A stretch of DNA of 64,000 bases. It comes from Bacteroidota bacterium. GTDB taxonomy: Bacteria > Bacteroidota > Bacteroidia > Chitinophagales > LD1. The position numbers and the translations under genes are program-made. Shown here piece by piece: positions 8,867 to 17,002 of this stretch (the stretch's first letter is position 1; every line of letters starts with the position of its first letter). The DNA lies in the NCBI GenBank assembly GCA_026391075.1, contig JAPLES010000006.1, positions 82,173 through 146,172 on the forward strand, given 5' to 3'. Under the pieces are notes generated by a model. The model did no database searches. It saw only the letters and a program-made list of their open reading frames with translations, and was not told the DNA's origin.

Positions 8867-9985
8867 AATTACAATACGTTGCACTTCACTCGTGCCTTCG
8901 TATATCTGTGTAATTTTTGCATCGCGCATTAAACGCTCTACATGATATTCTTTTACAAAGCCATATCCCCCGTGAACCTGCACCGCCTCAACTGTTGTCT
9001 TCATGGCCACTTCACTCGCAAAAACTTTTGCCATAGCACTTGCCATGTCGTAGTTTTTATGTTGGTCTTTTAGCAATGCCGCTTTATAAACGAGCAAACG
9101 AGCCGCTTCAATTTCAGTAGCCATATCAGCCAACTTGAACGCCACTGCCTGGTGATTGATAATTTCTGTTTTAAACGCTTTGCGAAGTTTTGAATAATCA
9201 ACCGCCAATTCATAAGCACCGCTGGCTATTCCAAGTGCCTGCGCGGCAATTCCTATTCTTCCGCCACTCAAAGTTTTCATCGCAAATTTAAAACCGAAAC
9301 CATCTTCACCAATGCGATTTTCCTTCGGCACTTTTACATCGTTAAATAAAAGTGTGTGCGTATCACTCGCGCGAATTCCGAGTTTGTCTTCTTTCTTACC
9401 TACGGTAAAACCAGGCATTCCTTTTTCAACAATTAAAACGTTGATGCCTTTGTGTCCTTTGGCTACATCGGTTTGCGCAATCACTAAATAGGTTGAAGCG
9501 CTGCCTCCATTTGTAATCCAGTTCTTGGTTCCATTCAACAAATAGTAATCACCCATATCAATGGCAGTAGTGCTTTGCGAAGTAGCATCGCTTCCTGCTT
9601 CGGGTTCGCTCAAACAAAATGCACCAATCTTTTCGCCCTTCGCCAACGGCACTAAATATTTTCTTTTCTGTTCTTCGGTGCCGAATGCTTCTAATCCCCA
9701 ACACACGAGTGAATTATTTACGCTCATTAATACCGAACACGAAGCATCTACTTTCGAAATTTCTTCCATTGCAATTACATAACTGATGGTATCCATTCCG
9801 CCACCGCCATATTCAGGAGAAACCATCATGCCGAGGAAACCAAGTTCGGCCATTTTCTTCACTTGTTCTGCCGGAAATTTCATGTTGGTGTCGCGTTCAA
9901 TTACACCGGGCTTGCATTCGTTTTGAGCAAAGTCGCGAGCCGCCTGGCGAATCATCAAGTGTTCTTCGGAGAGAGAAAAGTTCAT
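8846..9985 (-). CDS. Acyl-CoA dehydrogenase
   Basis: This FAD enzyme makes the alpha,beta double bond in acyl-CoA during beta-oxidation or branched-chain amino acid breakdown. The 379-aa sequence has FCLSEPEAGSDA and the ITNGG FAD/substrate motifs, RIGIAAQALG in the C-terminal helical domain, VQVHGGYGFVKEY, and the catalytic Glu363 in YEGTSEVQR. The Glu position is that of short/branched-chain and butyryl-CoA type enzymes rather than isovaleryl- or long-chain types; chain length cannot be fixed. A strong promoter is at 10005-10035. No electron-transfer flavoprotein genes are nearby. Confidence 0.92.
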   Translation of the reverse strand: MNFSLSEEHLMIRQAARDFAQNECKPGVIERDTNMKFPAEQVKKMAELGFLGMMVSPEYGGGGMDTISYVIAMEEISKVDASCSVLMSVNNSLVCWGLEAFGTEEQKRKYLVPLAKGEKIGAFCLSEPEAGSDATSQSTTAIDMGDYYLLNGTKNWITNGGSASTYLVIAQTDVAKGHKGINVLIVEKGMPGFTVGKKEDKLGIRASDTHTLLFNDVKVPKENRIGEDGFGFKFAMKTLSGGRIGIAAQALGIASGAYELAVDYSKLRKAFKTEIINHQAVAFKLADMATEIEAARLLVYKAALLKDQHKNYDMASAMAKVFASEVAMKTTVEAVQVHGGYGFVKEYHVERLMRDAKITQIYEGTSEVQRIVISRGVLA

Positions 9986-10004
9986 GTTTTAAATTTTGTG
10001 CGGG

Positions 10005-10035
10005 CGAAGATAGAAGAGAACAATTGACAGCCAAA
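10005..10035 (-). promoter_or_regulatory. Promoter of the acyl-CoA dehydrogenase gene
   Basis: On the minus strand TTTG (10035-10032) and TATCTTCG (10012-10005) are separated by exactly 19 nt. The -7 element differs from TAnnTTTG only by C for T at position 7, as in the his and ndk promoters here. The predicted start near 9999 gives a short leader of roughly 15 nt. Confidence 0.6.
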
Positions 10036-10136
10036 CGCATTCGCTTTCGGTAAAAAAGTACAACACACACACGAATGTTTTTTACAAGCAAGCCATGCCG
10101 TTAATAATGATTACCCTTGCCCCGCAAAACAATACC

Positions 10137-11174
10137 ATGAGTTCATTCAACAAAGAGCAAATGCTCGAAGATTTAAAAAACTGGAACACGATTATTCGCA
10201 AGTATCAAATGCCGAGTACGAAAGATGCGGTGATTCAACTCGCTAACAGTTTTAGCTTTTATATCGCGTTACTCATTCTGCAATTTTATTTGTACGATAA
10301 ATCCATTTTGCTTTCGGCAGCGGTTGCCATTCTAAACGGATTTATACTCGGCAGAATTTTTATTATTCAACACGATTGCGGTCACAGCTCGTTTACAAAA
10401 AGCAGAACTGCCAACGATATTATCGGAACTATTTGCAGCGTGTGCACCCTGATTCCTTATAAGTATTGGGCGAAAAATCACAGCTTTCATCACGCGCACA
10501 ACGGGCAATTGGAATTTAGTGATATTGGTGATATTGAGTGTCTTTCTACTGAACAATATGCAGCGCTGAATTGGAAAAAGAAGTTTGCCTACCGTATTTA
10601 CCGCAATCCGTTTTATCTGTTCACCATTGGCGGATTTATTTATGTTGTCATTTACAATCGCTTCGCTTTTATGAATACCGATTTTTTTAAGAAGGTGCGC
10701 AAGAGCGTAAACATCAGCAACGCTCTTTTTATTGCCTGCTATGCCGGCTTTGCTTATTTGCTCGGTCCCGGAAGATTTCTGATTGTGCAATTCATTAATC
10801 TGCTTTTTTTTGGTGCGTATGCGCTTTGGTTTTTTTATATCCAACATCAATACGAACACATTTATAAAAGCGGGAAGGAAAATTGGAACTACGTTGTAGC
10901 TGCCATGAAAGGGAGCACTTATTACAAACTTCCGTGGATTGGTCATTGGCTCACAGGCAATATTGGTTTTCATCACATTCACCATTTATCGCCTGCCATT
11001 CCTAATTACAATTTGCCGAAAGCACATCGCGAAAATCCGATTTTCGAAAAGCATACCAACACCATTACCTTCTGGCAAAGTTTGAAAACCGTGCAGGCAA
11101 ATTTGTGGGATGCACAGCGTCAGAAAATGGTTTCGTTTGGAGAATACAAACGCAACCGAAAGCAAAAGAGTTAG
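10137..11174 (+). CDS. Membrane fatty acid desaturase
   Basis: This is a di-iron membrane desaturase. The three histidine boxes are HDCGH (residues 79-83), HSFHH (115-119) and HHIHH (279-283), with paired hydrophobic segments between boxes two and three. The layout matches acyl-lipid delta-type desaturases (DesA/Des-like). The start is placed at the ATG at 10137 (MSSFNKEQ); the frame is open to 10095 but that stretch (MPLIMITLAPQNN) would be an atypical N-terminus. A role in membrane fluidity is inferred from the family. It is convergent with dtd, 10 bp apart. Confidence 0.85.
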   Translation: MSSFNKEQMLEDLKNWNTIIRKYQMPSTKDAVIQLANSFSFYIALLILQFYLYDKSILLSAAVAILNGFILGRIFIIQHDCGHSSFTKSRTANDIIGTICSVCTLIPYKYWAKNHSFHHAHNGQLEFSDIGDIECLSTEQYAALNWKKKFAYRIYRNPFYLFTIGGFIYVVIYNRFAFMNTDFFKKVRKSVNISNALFIACYAGFAYLLGPGRFLIVQFINLLFFGAYALWFFYIQHQYEHIYKSGKENWNYVVAAMKGSTYYKLPWIGHWLTGNIGFHHIHHLSPAIPNYNLPKAHRENPIFEKHTNTITFWQSLKTVQANLWDAQRQKMVSFGEYKRNRKQKS

Positions 11175-11184
11175 TAGCAACTAA

Positions 11185-11637
11185 CTACTCTCTGTTCCTG
11201 CTATCTATATTAATTGTTACCGGCCCATCATTTATCAAAGTCACTTTCATATCGGCACCAAATTCACCGGTGCCGATTTTCTTTTCTAAATCTTTCTCTA
11301 CTTGTAAAATAAATTTTTCATAAAGCGGAATTGCCACATCAGGTTTTGCTGCACGAATGAATGAAGGTCGGTTTCCCTTTTTAGTTAAGGCATGAAGTGT
11401 GAATTGTGAAACGAGGAGAATATCTCCAATAACATCTTTCACGCTTAAATTCATTTGCTCGTTCTCGTCCTGAAAAATTCGAAGGTTGACAATCTTCGCG
11501 CTCATCCATTCTAAATCTTCTTGCGCATCTGCTTCTTCAAAACCTGCGAGCACGAGTAGTCCTTTGCCGATGGAAGATTTTATTTTTCCGTCAATGGTTA
11601 CAGAAGCTTCAATTACGCGCTGTATTGTTGTTCGCAT
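11185..11637 (-). CDS. dtd: D-aminoacyl-tRNA deacylase
   Basis: This enzyme hydrolyses D-amino acids from tRNA as a quality-control step. The 150-aa length is standard. SQFTLHALTKKGNRPSF is the conserved active-site stretch, and NDGPVTI near the C-terminus is the Gly-cisPro-type motif that excludes L-aminoacyl substrates. It follows rsgA on the minus strand, separated by 48 bp that contain a palindromic repeat. Shared transcription with rsgA and the GGGPS gene is likely. Confidence 0.93.
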   Translation of the reverse strand: MRTTIQRVIEASVTIDGKIKSSIGKGLLVLAGFEEADAQEDLEWMSAKIVNLRIFQDENEQMNLSVKDVIGDILLVSQFTLHALTKKGNRPSFIRAAKPDVAIPLYEKFILQVEKDLEKKIGTGEFGADMKVTLINDGPVTINIDSRNRE

Positions 11638-11650
11638 TTTTGTATTTGTC

Positions 11651-11683
11651 TTTAAGCCCTCCTTCGGAGGGTTTGAGAGGGGC
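11651..11683 (+). repeat. Dispersed CT/GA-rich palindromic repeat (R2-like copy)
   Basis: The segment contains CCCTCC (11657-11662), a three-base loop and GGAGGG (11666-11671), followed by TTTGAGAGGGGCT. It resembles the larger copies at 24153-24190, 35082-35122 and the one inside hisC: a C/T-rich arm, its G/A-rich complement, then a GA-rich tail. It fills most of the rsgA-dtd spacer and could act as a weak hairpin in the transcript. Confidence 0.5.
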
Positions 11684-11685
11684 TG

Positions 11686-12618
11686 TTATTCCCAATGCTT
11701 ATAATTCCCTTTATACTCCAGCATAATGTTCAGATAATTTGAAAATCTTTCTTCCGAAATTTTTCTATCCTGATATGCCTGCTTTACCGCGCAACCGGGC
11801 TCATGTTCATGCAGACAATTGTTGAACTTGCAGTTGTTCAGCACTTCACGCATCTCTATATAATAGTGCGAAATCTCTTCGGGTTTAAAATCCATAATGC
11901 CGAACTCGCGGATGCCGGGTGTATCAATTACGCTTCCGCCAAAATCGAGTTCGTGCATTTCGGCAAAGGTGGTGGTGTGCATCCCTTTACCGGTAATGCG
12001 GGAAATTTTTTCTGTTCTCAAATGCAAACGCGGCTGAACAGCATTCATTAAAGTTGATTTGCCAACGCCTGAATGTCCGGCAATGAGCGATGTTTTATTT
12101 TTCATCATCGCTTTTACATCATCAACATGTTCGTTTTGCAAAGCGGAAACAAAAAGTGTTTTGTAACCGATGTTCTCGTAAATCTTGGAAACAAATTCCT
12201 GCTTCTTTTTTCCTTTCTCATCAAGCAAATCCTGCTTATTAAAAATGATGATGGTGGGAATGTGATAGGCTTCGGCAGTCAATAGAAATCTATCAATGAA
12301 TCCAGTTGATGTTCTCGGATTTCCCATGGTTACAATGAGCAATGCCTGGTCAATATTAGCGGCAAGAATTTGACGCGCACCTTTGTGCTTTGGCGAAGAG
12401 CGAACGATATAGTTTTCGCGCTCTTCAATTTCATCAATCACCCAACTATTATCTGCATCTTCTGAACTTACGGAAACCCTGTCGCCTACTGCAATCGGAT
12501 TGGTGTCTTTCGTTTCTTCTAAACGGAAAATTCCTTTCAGACGAACCTTGAGAACATCGCCATCTTCGGCTTTTACTTCATACCAACTGCCGGTAGATTT
12601 TACAACTACTCCTTTCAT
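11686..12618 (-). CDS. rsgA: Ribosome small-subunit-dependent GTPase
   Basis: This is a circularly permuted GTPase that matures the 30S subunit. The order is OB fold (1-75), G4 NKQD (127-130), P-loop GHSGVGKST (181-189), G3 DTPG, then the C-terminal zinc motif CKFNNCLHEHEPGC with Cys/Cys/His/Cys ligands. At 310 residues the length is normal. Its ATG overlaps the stop of the upstream GGGPS gene by 4 bp, so the two are translationally coupled. Dtd follows. Confidence 0.95.
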   Translation of the reverse strand: MKGVVVKSTGSWYEVKAEDGDVLKVRLKGIFRLEETKDTNPIAVGDRVSVSSEDADNSWVIDEIEERENYIVRSSPKHKGARQILAANIDQALLIVTMGNPRTSTGFIDRFLLTAEAYHIPTIIIFNKQDLLDEKGKKKQEFVSKIYENIGYKTLFVSALQNEHVDDVKAMMKNKTSLIAGHSGVGKSTLMNAVQPRLHLRTEKISRITGKGMHTTTFAEMHELDFGGSVIDTPGIREFGIMDFKPEEISHYYIEMREVLNNCKFNNCLHEHEPGCAVKQAYQDRKISEERFSNYLNIMLEYKGNYKHWE

Positions 12619-13352
12619 TCGGTTACTTTATTATTTGAATGAACGGCTAAAGAAATTTCCATCAGCAGCCCGGGTTCCTTTTCTAAAATATTTCCTACTA
12701 CTATAATATCTGCTCCGGCTTTGCAAATTTCTTCGGCTTGCTCGGCTGTGCGAATTCCTCCTCCAACAATCAGGGGAATGGAAATGTTTTTTTTCACTGC
12801 TTTAATCATTTCTGCGCTAACGGAATTTACGGCTCCGCTTCCCGCTTCTAAATAAATCAGTTTCATACCGAGCATTTCTCCGGCAAGTGCGGTTGCGACA
12901 GCAATGTCGGGTTTGTCGTTTGGAATGGGAACTGTTTGTGTGATATATGAGGTAGTAGAAATTCTTCCACCATCTATTAATAGATATCCCGTTGGAATGG
13001 TTTCGATGTTCGCTTCTTTAATAAGAGGTGCGGCAACCACATGTTGACCGATGAGGAATTCGGGGTTTCTGCCTGAAATTAAACTCAAAAATAAAATCGC
13101 ATCTGCCTTAGCACTTAGCTGATAATTATTGCCCGGAAAAATGATGACAGGAATTTTGGAGTTTGCTTTGATGGCTTGAATGGTTTCTTCAAAACTATTT
13201 TCTAACAATAAACTACCGCCTACGAAAAAAAAATCGACTCGTGCATTTTTGGCTAACTCAATTAAAAGTGACAAAGAACTTTTGTTCTGTTTATCAGGGT
13301 CGATAAGGACTGCGAGTTGTTTGCTGGTAGATTTCAGTTTAGTATAAAGCAT
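12615..13352 (-). CDS. Geranylgeranylglyceryl/heptaprenylglyceryl-phosphate synthase family (GGGPS/PcrB-like)
   Basis: This is a TIM-barrel prenyltransferase that joins a polyprenyl diphosphate to sn-glycerol-1-phosphate, forming an archaeal-type ether lipid bond. Seen motifs are LIDPDK near the N-terminus, FVGGS, KLIYLEAGSGA, IPLIVGGGIRT and AGADIIVVGNILE. Such genes occur in many Bacteroidota (GGGPS group II) and Firmicutes (PcrB); the chain length and end product here cannot be told. The start is placed at the ATG at 13352 (MLYTKLKS); the frame continues upstream to 13388 without similarity. It overlaps rsgA by 4 bp. Confidence 0.85.
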   Translation of the reverse strand: MLYTKLKSTSKQLAVLIDPDKQNKSSLSLLIELAKNARVDFFFVGGSLLLENSFEETIQAIKANSKIPVIIFPGNNYQLSAKADAILFLSLISGRNPEFLIGQHVVAAPLIKEANIETIPTGYLLIDGGRISTTSYITQTVPIPNDKPDIAVATALAGEMLGMKLIYLEAGSGAVNSVSAEMIKAVKKNISIPLIVGGGIRTAEQAEEICKAGADIIVVGNILEKEPGLLMEISLAVHSNNKVTE

Positions 13353-13504
13353 CACCGCAATAATACAAAAACTGTCACCCTTAACCACCCGAAAGAGGCG
13401 GCAGAGCCCTATACAAAAATAGATTGTCTCCCGCTATGCGCGATTTTTTTAGGTGTCCTGTAGAGACGATATTTTGGTAGTAGTAGAAATGAAAGAGAGA
13501 ATCG

Positions 13505-13547
13505 AAGCCCCTCCTGATAAAACATACGGGATGAAACAAGCGGGGCG
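13505..13547 (+). repeat. Dispersed repeat, CCCCTCC...GGGATGAAACAA...GGGG type (R3)
   Basis: The core GGGATGAAACAA (13528-13539) is shared with copies at 24073-24084 (one change), 33566-33579 and 42035-42048. Here it is flanked by GCCCCTCC and CGGGGC, which can pair. It lies in the 270-bp gap between the GGGPS and arginase-like genes, together with the R4 palindrome; no gene is visible in that gap. Confidence 0.5.
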
Positions 13548-13593
13548 ACATTAAAATTTATTCTGCTCGTTTTTATTAGCGATTGAAGATTAA

Positions 13594-13611
13594 TCCCGAT
13601 ATCTATCGGGA
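13594..13611. repeat. Short perfect palindrome TCCCGATA-TC-TATCGGGA (R4)
   Basis: The 8-bp arms are perfect around a 2-bp centre. Related TCCCGAT/ATCGGGA arms form the hairpin at 54239-54257, and shorter TTCGGGA/TCCCGAA arms flank a -7 element at 39239-39260. It lacks a T-run, so it is called a repeat rather than a terminator. Confidence 0.5.
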
Positions 13612-13660
13612 CAGAATGCAGATGTGAATACAGAAGATGTCCTTCTGCACGCGAATTCTC

Positions 13661-14830
13661 TTACACCAACTTCGTATAAGCCCTCATCCACCTGTCGGGC
13701 AGTTCGTTTTCAGTAGAAGCCAAATCGTAATCGCGCATAGAGCAAGGCACTATTTGCTGGCGACCAAAACGCTGCACATCACCAAACGGAAGTTCCATCC
13801 ACCAGCGCTCAGTCTTTTTACTCTTCCAGAAAATAAGTTCGTGATTGGTATCATTCAGGTGAACGGTAAATTTCAAATGCTCATCAAGCGTAAGCGGATA
13901 ATCACCCACACGGCTGTAGTATCCTTCAATAAAATACCAAATCATTTGCGCCACTAACTGAGTGGTTTGTCGGTTGTTGTCGTAGCCCGGGTTTACTTCA
14001 TAAAGCCCGAGCGAAGTGAGTTTGTCGCTCAAGCCCGCATAGCGTGTAATCTGGCAAAGTTCTTCACCTGTAAAACCGTTTGGCGAAGCGTGTGCATGAG
14101 CAGGTGCATCTGCCTGACGAACAGAGGAAATATCAATGGTGAGCATATCGGCATCGCGCAAAATAGGTTCTGCTTCTTCCATGTTTGCACGTAGCAAACC
14201 AAGGCGGTGACAATCAAAATTTAAACTCTCTAAAGTTTCAATTGCTTTTGAATCGTTGAGGTAAGTTTGAAAACCGAGGTGTGAATAATTGAAAAGGTAA
14301 TTAGGCGTGTGTGTAAAAATATTCATCACAAAATTAGAGCTGTCAATGTTTTTGCTTTCGCCTTCAATCATATCAATGCGCTCATCTACGTTCACTACAT
14401 TGATAAGAGTTTGCAGATTTTTGTAACCAAGATATTGTCCGAAACTCAAATCGTGACTTCCGCCAATGATAATGGGAATTACTTTATGCGTAATCAATTC
14501 TAACATGACCGATGCAAGCGCGAAATAAGTATCGCGTGAAGTTTCACCGGGAGTTATGTTTCCTAAATCGAGAAAACGAAACTCTCTTTCAATAGGGGGC
14601 ATATAGAGTTTGTAAAATTCTTTACGAATTAAATCGGGCGCCTTGGCAGAACCTGCGTTCGCTACGTTGCCGCGGTCGTCAGCCACGCCAATTAAGGCAA
14701 TGTTGAACTGGCTGAGGTCAAGTTCCTTTCCTTCGTAAATAAAAACGTAGTTGCCTAATTGTGCAGGATTCAGTTCTGCGCCTTCGAGCAGATTATCCTT
14801 GTCAATGGGAGTGAGGAATTCGTATAGCAT
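13661..14830 (-). CDS. Arginase/formimidoylglutamase-family protein with altered metal ligands
   Basis: The 389-aa protein has the ureohydrolase fold, shown by IIIGGSHDLSFG (GGSHD at 123-127), NVDERID (147-153) and MLTIDISSV (229-237). Bacteroidota homologues are usually labelled formimidoylglutamase, the hut step after imidazolonepropionase. Canonical enzymes bind two Mn ions with GGxHS/D, DAHxD and DxD. Here the second motif reads D-E-R-I-D, so the usual His is Arg. The third reads D-I-S, so the second Asp is Ser. These changes may be a clade feature rather than a defect. The C-terminal 120 residues extend beyond classical arginases. HutU lies 5.6 kb away. Confidence 0.75.
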   Translation of the reverse strand: MLYEFLTPIDKDNLLEGAELNPAQLGNYVFIYEGKELDLSQFNIALIGVADDRGNVANAGSAKAPDLIRKEFYKLYMPPIEREFRFLDLGNITPGETSRDTYFALASVMLELITHKVIPIIIGGSHDLSFGQYLGYKNLQTLINVVNVDERIDMIEGESKNIDSSNFVMNIFTHTPNYLFNYSHLGFQTYLNDSKAIETLESLNFDCHRLGLLRANMEEAEPILRDADMLTIDISSVRQADAPAHAHASPNGFTGEELCQITRYAGLSDKLTSLGLYEVNPGYDNNRQTTQLVAQMIWYFIEGYYSRVGDYPLTLDEHLKFTVHLNDTNHELIFWKSKKTERWWMELPFGDVQRFGRQQIVPCSMRDYDLASTENELPDRWMRAYTKLV

Positions 14831-14922
14831 GAAATGAAAGTAGAGAATTGAGTAGTGAGTATTAAGTATTGCGATGAATACAAATGCACAGGATTATTGT
14901 TGAGTGAAGATTTACAAGGACG

Positions 14923-14952
14923 TTGAATTCTATTTCAGGAAATCTACTTTCG
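14923..14952 (+). promoter_or_regulatory. Promoter of the RluA-type gene, predicted leaderless
   Basis: TTG (14923-14925) is followed after exactly 19 nt by TACTTTCG (14945-14952). Only four bases (CCTG) separate this -7 element from the ATG at 14957, so transcription should begin at or next to the start codon. Confidence 0.5.
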
Positions 14953-14956
14953 CCTG

Positions 14957-15640
14957 ATGGAATATACCGACCTCGAAATTTTGTATGAAGACAACCACAT
15001 TATAGCAGTGAACAAACCTGCCGGTGTTTTAGTACAGCCCGATAAAAAAGGCGATGCCGCACTTGAACAAATTTTGAAAGAATACATCGCGCATAAATTC
15101 GAAAAGCCCGGTGAAGTTTTTCTGGGCGTGTGTCACCGCATTGACAGACCCGTGAGCGGAGTTGTTTTGTTTGCGCGCACGAGTAAAGCGCTGGTTCGCT
15201 TAAACGAAATGTTCAAGAGTAAGGAAGTGAAAAAAACGTATTGGGCTGTGGTAGGCAACCGCCCCGAAAAGATGGAAGGGCACTTAGTTCACTGGCTGAA
15301 GAAAAACGAAAAGAAAAACATGTCACATGCGTATGATACCGAAGTGAAAGGCACTTTGAAATGCGAATTGGATTATAAATGGCTGAAGAGTATTGACAAT
15401 TATCATTTGCTCGAAATCAATCCGCTCACGGGTAGGCACCATCAAATTCGTTTGCAGCTTTCAAAAATGGAATGCCCTATAAAAGGCGATGTAAAATACG
15501 GAGCACGCAGAGGTAATGGCGATGGCTCTATTCATTTGCATGCGCGAAAGGTGGAGTTCATTCATCCGGTTAAAAAAGAAAAAATAGAAATTACTGCACC
15601 TGTTCCCGATGAAGTGGTGTGGAAGGCATTCGCGATGTAG
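14957..15640 (+). CDS. RluA-family pseudouridine synthase
   Basis: The catalytic motif HRIDRP is at residues 60-65, with the nucleophilic-type Asp at 63. INPLTGRHHQIRLQLS is the second conserved RluA-family segment. There is no S4 domain, and at 227 residues it is short, like RluC-type catalytic cores or TruC/RluA. The RNA target cannot be assigned. A promoter lies directly upstream. It is convergent with the membrane protein at 15644, with 3 bp between the stops. Confidence 0.88.
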   Translation: MEYTDLEILYEDNHIIAVNKPAGVLVQPDKKGDAALEQILKEYIAHKFEKPGEVFLGVCHRIDRPVSGVVLFARTSKALVRLNEMFKSKEVKKTYWAVVGNRPEKMEGHLVHWLKKNEKKNMSHAYDTEVKGTLKCELDYKWLKSIDNYHLLEINPLTGRHHQIRLQLSKMECPIKGDVKYGARRGNGDGSIHLHARKVEFIHPVKKEKIEITAPVPDEVVWKAFAM

Positions 15641-15643
15641 CAA

Positions 15644-16693
15644 TTATTTTGCCGAAATCTGTTTTGCCCAGCGCGGCAACACAATCATTCCAAGAATTAG
15701 ATAGAGGTAGTAGGAATATAGCCGCCACACCAAAGCAATAGCAGCAGATAAACCCACGGGCATAAACTCACAATTCAAAGCAATGAAAGAAAGTTCAGCC
15801 ACTCCGCTGGCTCCGGGTGTGGAAGGAATACTCGTAAAAATCCACAACACATACTGGCGCGAAAGCGCAGTTAGAAAACTGAAATCGGTCACCGCAAAAG
15901 CGTAGAACAAAGACACGGCTAAAAGATAACGGCTCACCCAATTGATAAGCGTGGCTATTGACATCTTCACCCAGAATGAAAAGGGTTTGTTTTTAAACTC
16001 CTTGGCGGTGAGTTCAATTTCATCACCTATAAAAATGATTTTGCTCTTAAAACGCTCAAGAAATTTTATTTCAGCTAATTGATGAAAGAGTTTTTTTGTT
16101 GCATGAGGAAGTATGAAAAGCGCGGTGCCTAAAAACACACAAGCCGAAAGAATAAGCATGTAACCAATCCAAGCATAGTCCGCAAAACTTCTGATGCCCT
16201 GCATAATTACGTGACCATCTAAATCGGCACAGTGCGGAGAGAGCGTGAGAATTTGATTTCCAAGAAAAAGATAGAGCACGCCAAACACCACCACAAAAGC
16301 GAGGTTGTCAAAAAAACCGTTCAGCATTAACACTGCCACACTTTTACCCGAACTCATGCCGCTTTTAAAAAACAAGTAAAGCACAAAAGGCGTTACACTT
16401 ATTTTAGGTGTAATGCAGGTGCCGAACTCCCACATGGTAATGGTCTGAAAAGTTTTGCGCCAGCTTAAAAAATTTCCGCTGCTCAATCGTATTTTATACA
16501 TGAAGGCTGCATCGCGGCTAACTACGGTAAGAGCCGCTAATAACAAACCAATGATTAGCTTTTGTGAAAAATGAACCGAATGAAGCGCTTCGAAATTAAG
16601 ATTGGTGGCGATGAGATAAATCGAAACGCTTACACCTATGGAAACCGGAAGCAGGATTTTCCATAAATTTATTTTCTGTTCGTTTTGGCTCAC
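15644..16693 (-). CDS. UPF0104/YbhN-like polytopic membrane protein (flippase-like domain)
   Basis: About eight hydrophobic helices are visible over 349 residues. PSTPGASGVAELSFIAL near the C-terminal third is the hallmark PxxPGxxG-E segment of the lysylphosphatidylglycerol synthetase/flippase-like (UPF0104) family. There is no synthase domain, so it is not a complete MprF. The start is GTG at 16693. The substrate is unknown; a lipid or glycan-lipid transport role is inferred. Confidence 0.75.
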   Translation of the reverse strand: MSQNEQKINLWKILLPVSIGVSVSIYLIATNLNFEALHSVHFSQKLIIGLLLAALTVVSRDAAFMYKIRLSSGNFLSWRKTFQTITMWEFGTCITPKISVTPFVLYLFFKSGMSSGKSVAVLMLNGFFDNLAFVVVFGVLYLFLGNQILTLSPHCADLDGHVIMQGIRSFADYAWIGYMLILSACVFLGTALFILPHATKKLFHQLAEIKFLERFKSKIIFIGDEIELTAKEFKNKPFSFWVKMSIATLINWVSRYLLAVSLFYAFAVTDFSFLTALSRQYVLWIFTSIPSTPGASGVAELSFIALNCEFMPVGLSAAIALVWRLYSYYLYLILGMIVLPRWAKQISAK

Positions 16694-16764
16694 GTGCTAA
16701 AAATAAAAAAGGATATGCCTTCCGCTAATCATCTAAAACAAATTCTCCGTTGAACGAAGCAGAG

Positions 16765-16899
16765 ATGGAACTCCTATGCTCATTACGTCAACTTGAAAAA
16801 AAATTACTGGTATACCGGATTGAAGATGATTTCGAAGCGCAGAAAATTATTAGCTCCCTGCTACACAAAATAAAGAACGCGAAATTTATTTCTTACTGA
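16765..16899 (+). CDS. Possible 44-aa ORF upstream of the his promoter
   Basis: The frame begins with ATG at 16765 and reads MELLCSLRQLEKKLLVYRIE and onward to FISY, a plausible amphipathic helical peptide with charged heptads. It stays open upstream through TTG at 16750. A second mini frame in another phase (MPSANHLKQILR, 16715-16753) precedes it, so this may be a decayed or frameshifted gene. It ends two bases before the -33 box of the his promoter. There is no homology that I recognise; confidence is low. Confidence 0.25.
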   Translation: MELLCSLRQLEKKLLVYRIEDDFEAQKIISSLLHKIKNAKFISY

Positions 16900-16901
16900 C
16901 C

Positions 16902-16932
16902 TTTGGTTTTATAAGCCGTGCTTTTATCTTCG
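16902..16932 (+). promoter_or_regulatory. Promoter of the histidine operon
   Basis: TTTG (16902-16905) and TATCTTCG (16925-16932) are separated by exactly 19 nt. The same arrangement and the same -7 octamer occur before the acyl-CoA dehydrogenase gene. The predicted start is near 16938, about 11 nt before the leader-peptide ATG. Confidence 0.65.
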
Positions 16933-16948
16933 GCACACAATTAAAAAC

Positions 16949-17002
16949 ATGATACGTATTGCACATCACCATCATTCAACAATAGCCCAGCGAAATAATT
17001 GA
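16949..17002 (+). CDS. hisL: Histidine operon leader peptide
   Basis: This 17-residue ORF reads MIRIAHHHHSTIAQRNN. The four consecutive His codons are CAT CAC CAT CAT at 16964-16975. It follows a good promoter by about 11 nt of leader, ends at TGA 17000-17002, and is followed by an intrinsic terminator (17030-17061) and hisG at 17073. This is the arrangement of a transcription attenuator in which ribosomes stall at His codons when charged tRNA-His is scarce. The sequence is unlike the E. coli HisL peptide apart from the His run. Nothing else nearby would explain a run of His codons in this position. Confidence 0.82.
   Translation: MIRIAHHHHSTIAQRNN

Noticed and set aside
10332-10985. A 217-codon frame antisense to the desaturase
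   Set aside because: The plus-strand desaturase has all three His boxes; the antisense frame shows no motif and follows its codon bias.
16715-16770. Programmed -1 frameshift joining the two mini frames before the his promoter
   Set aside because: No X-XXY-YYZ slippery heptamer and no following stem are present at the phase change.
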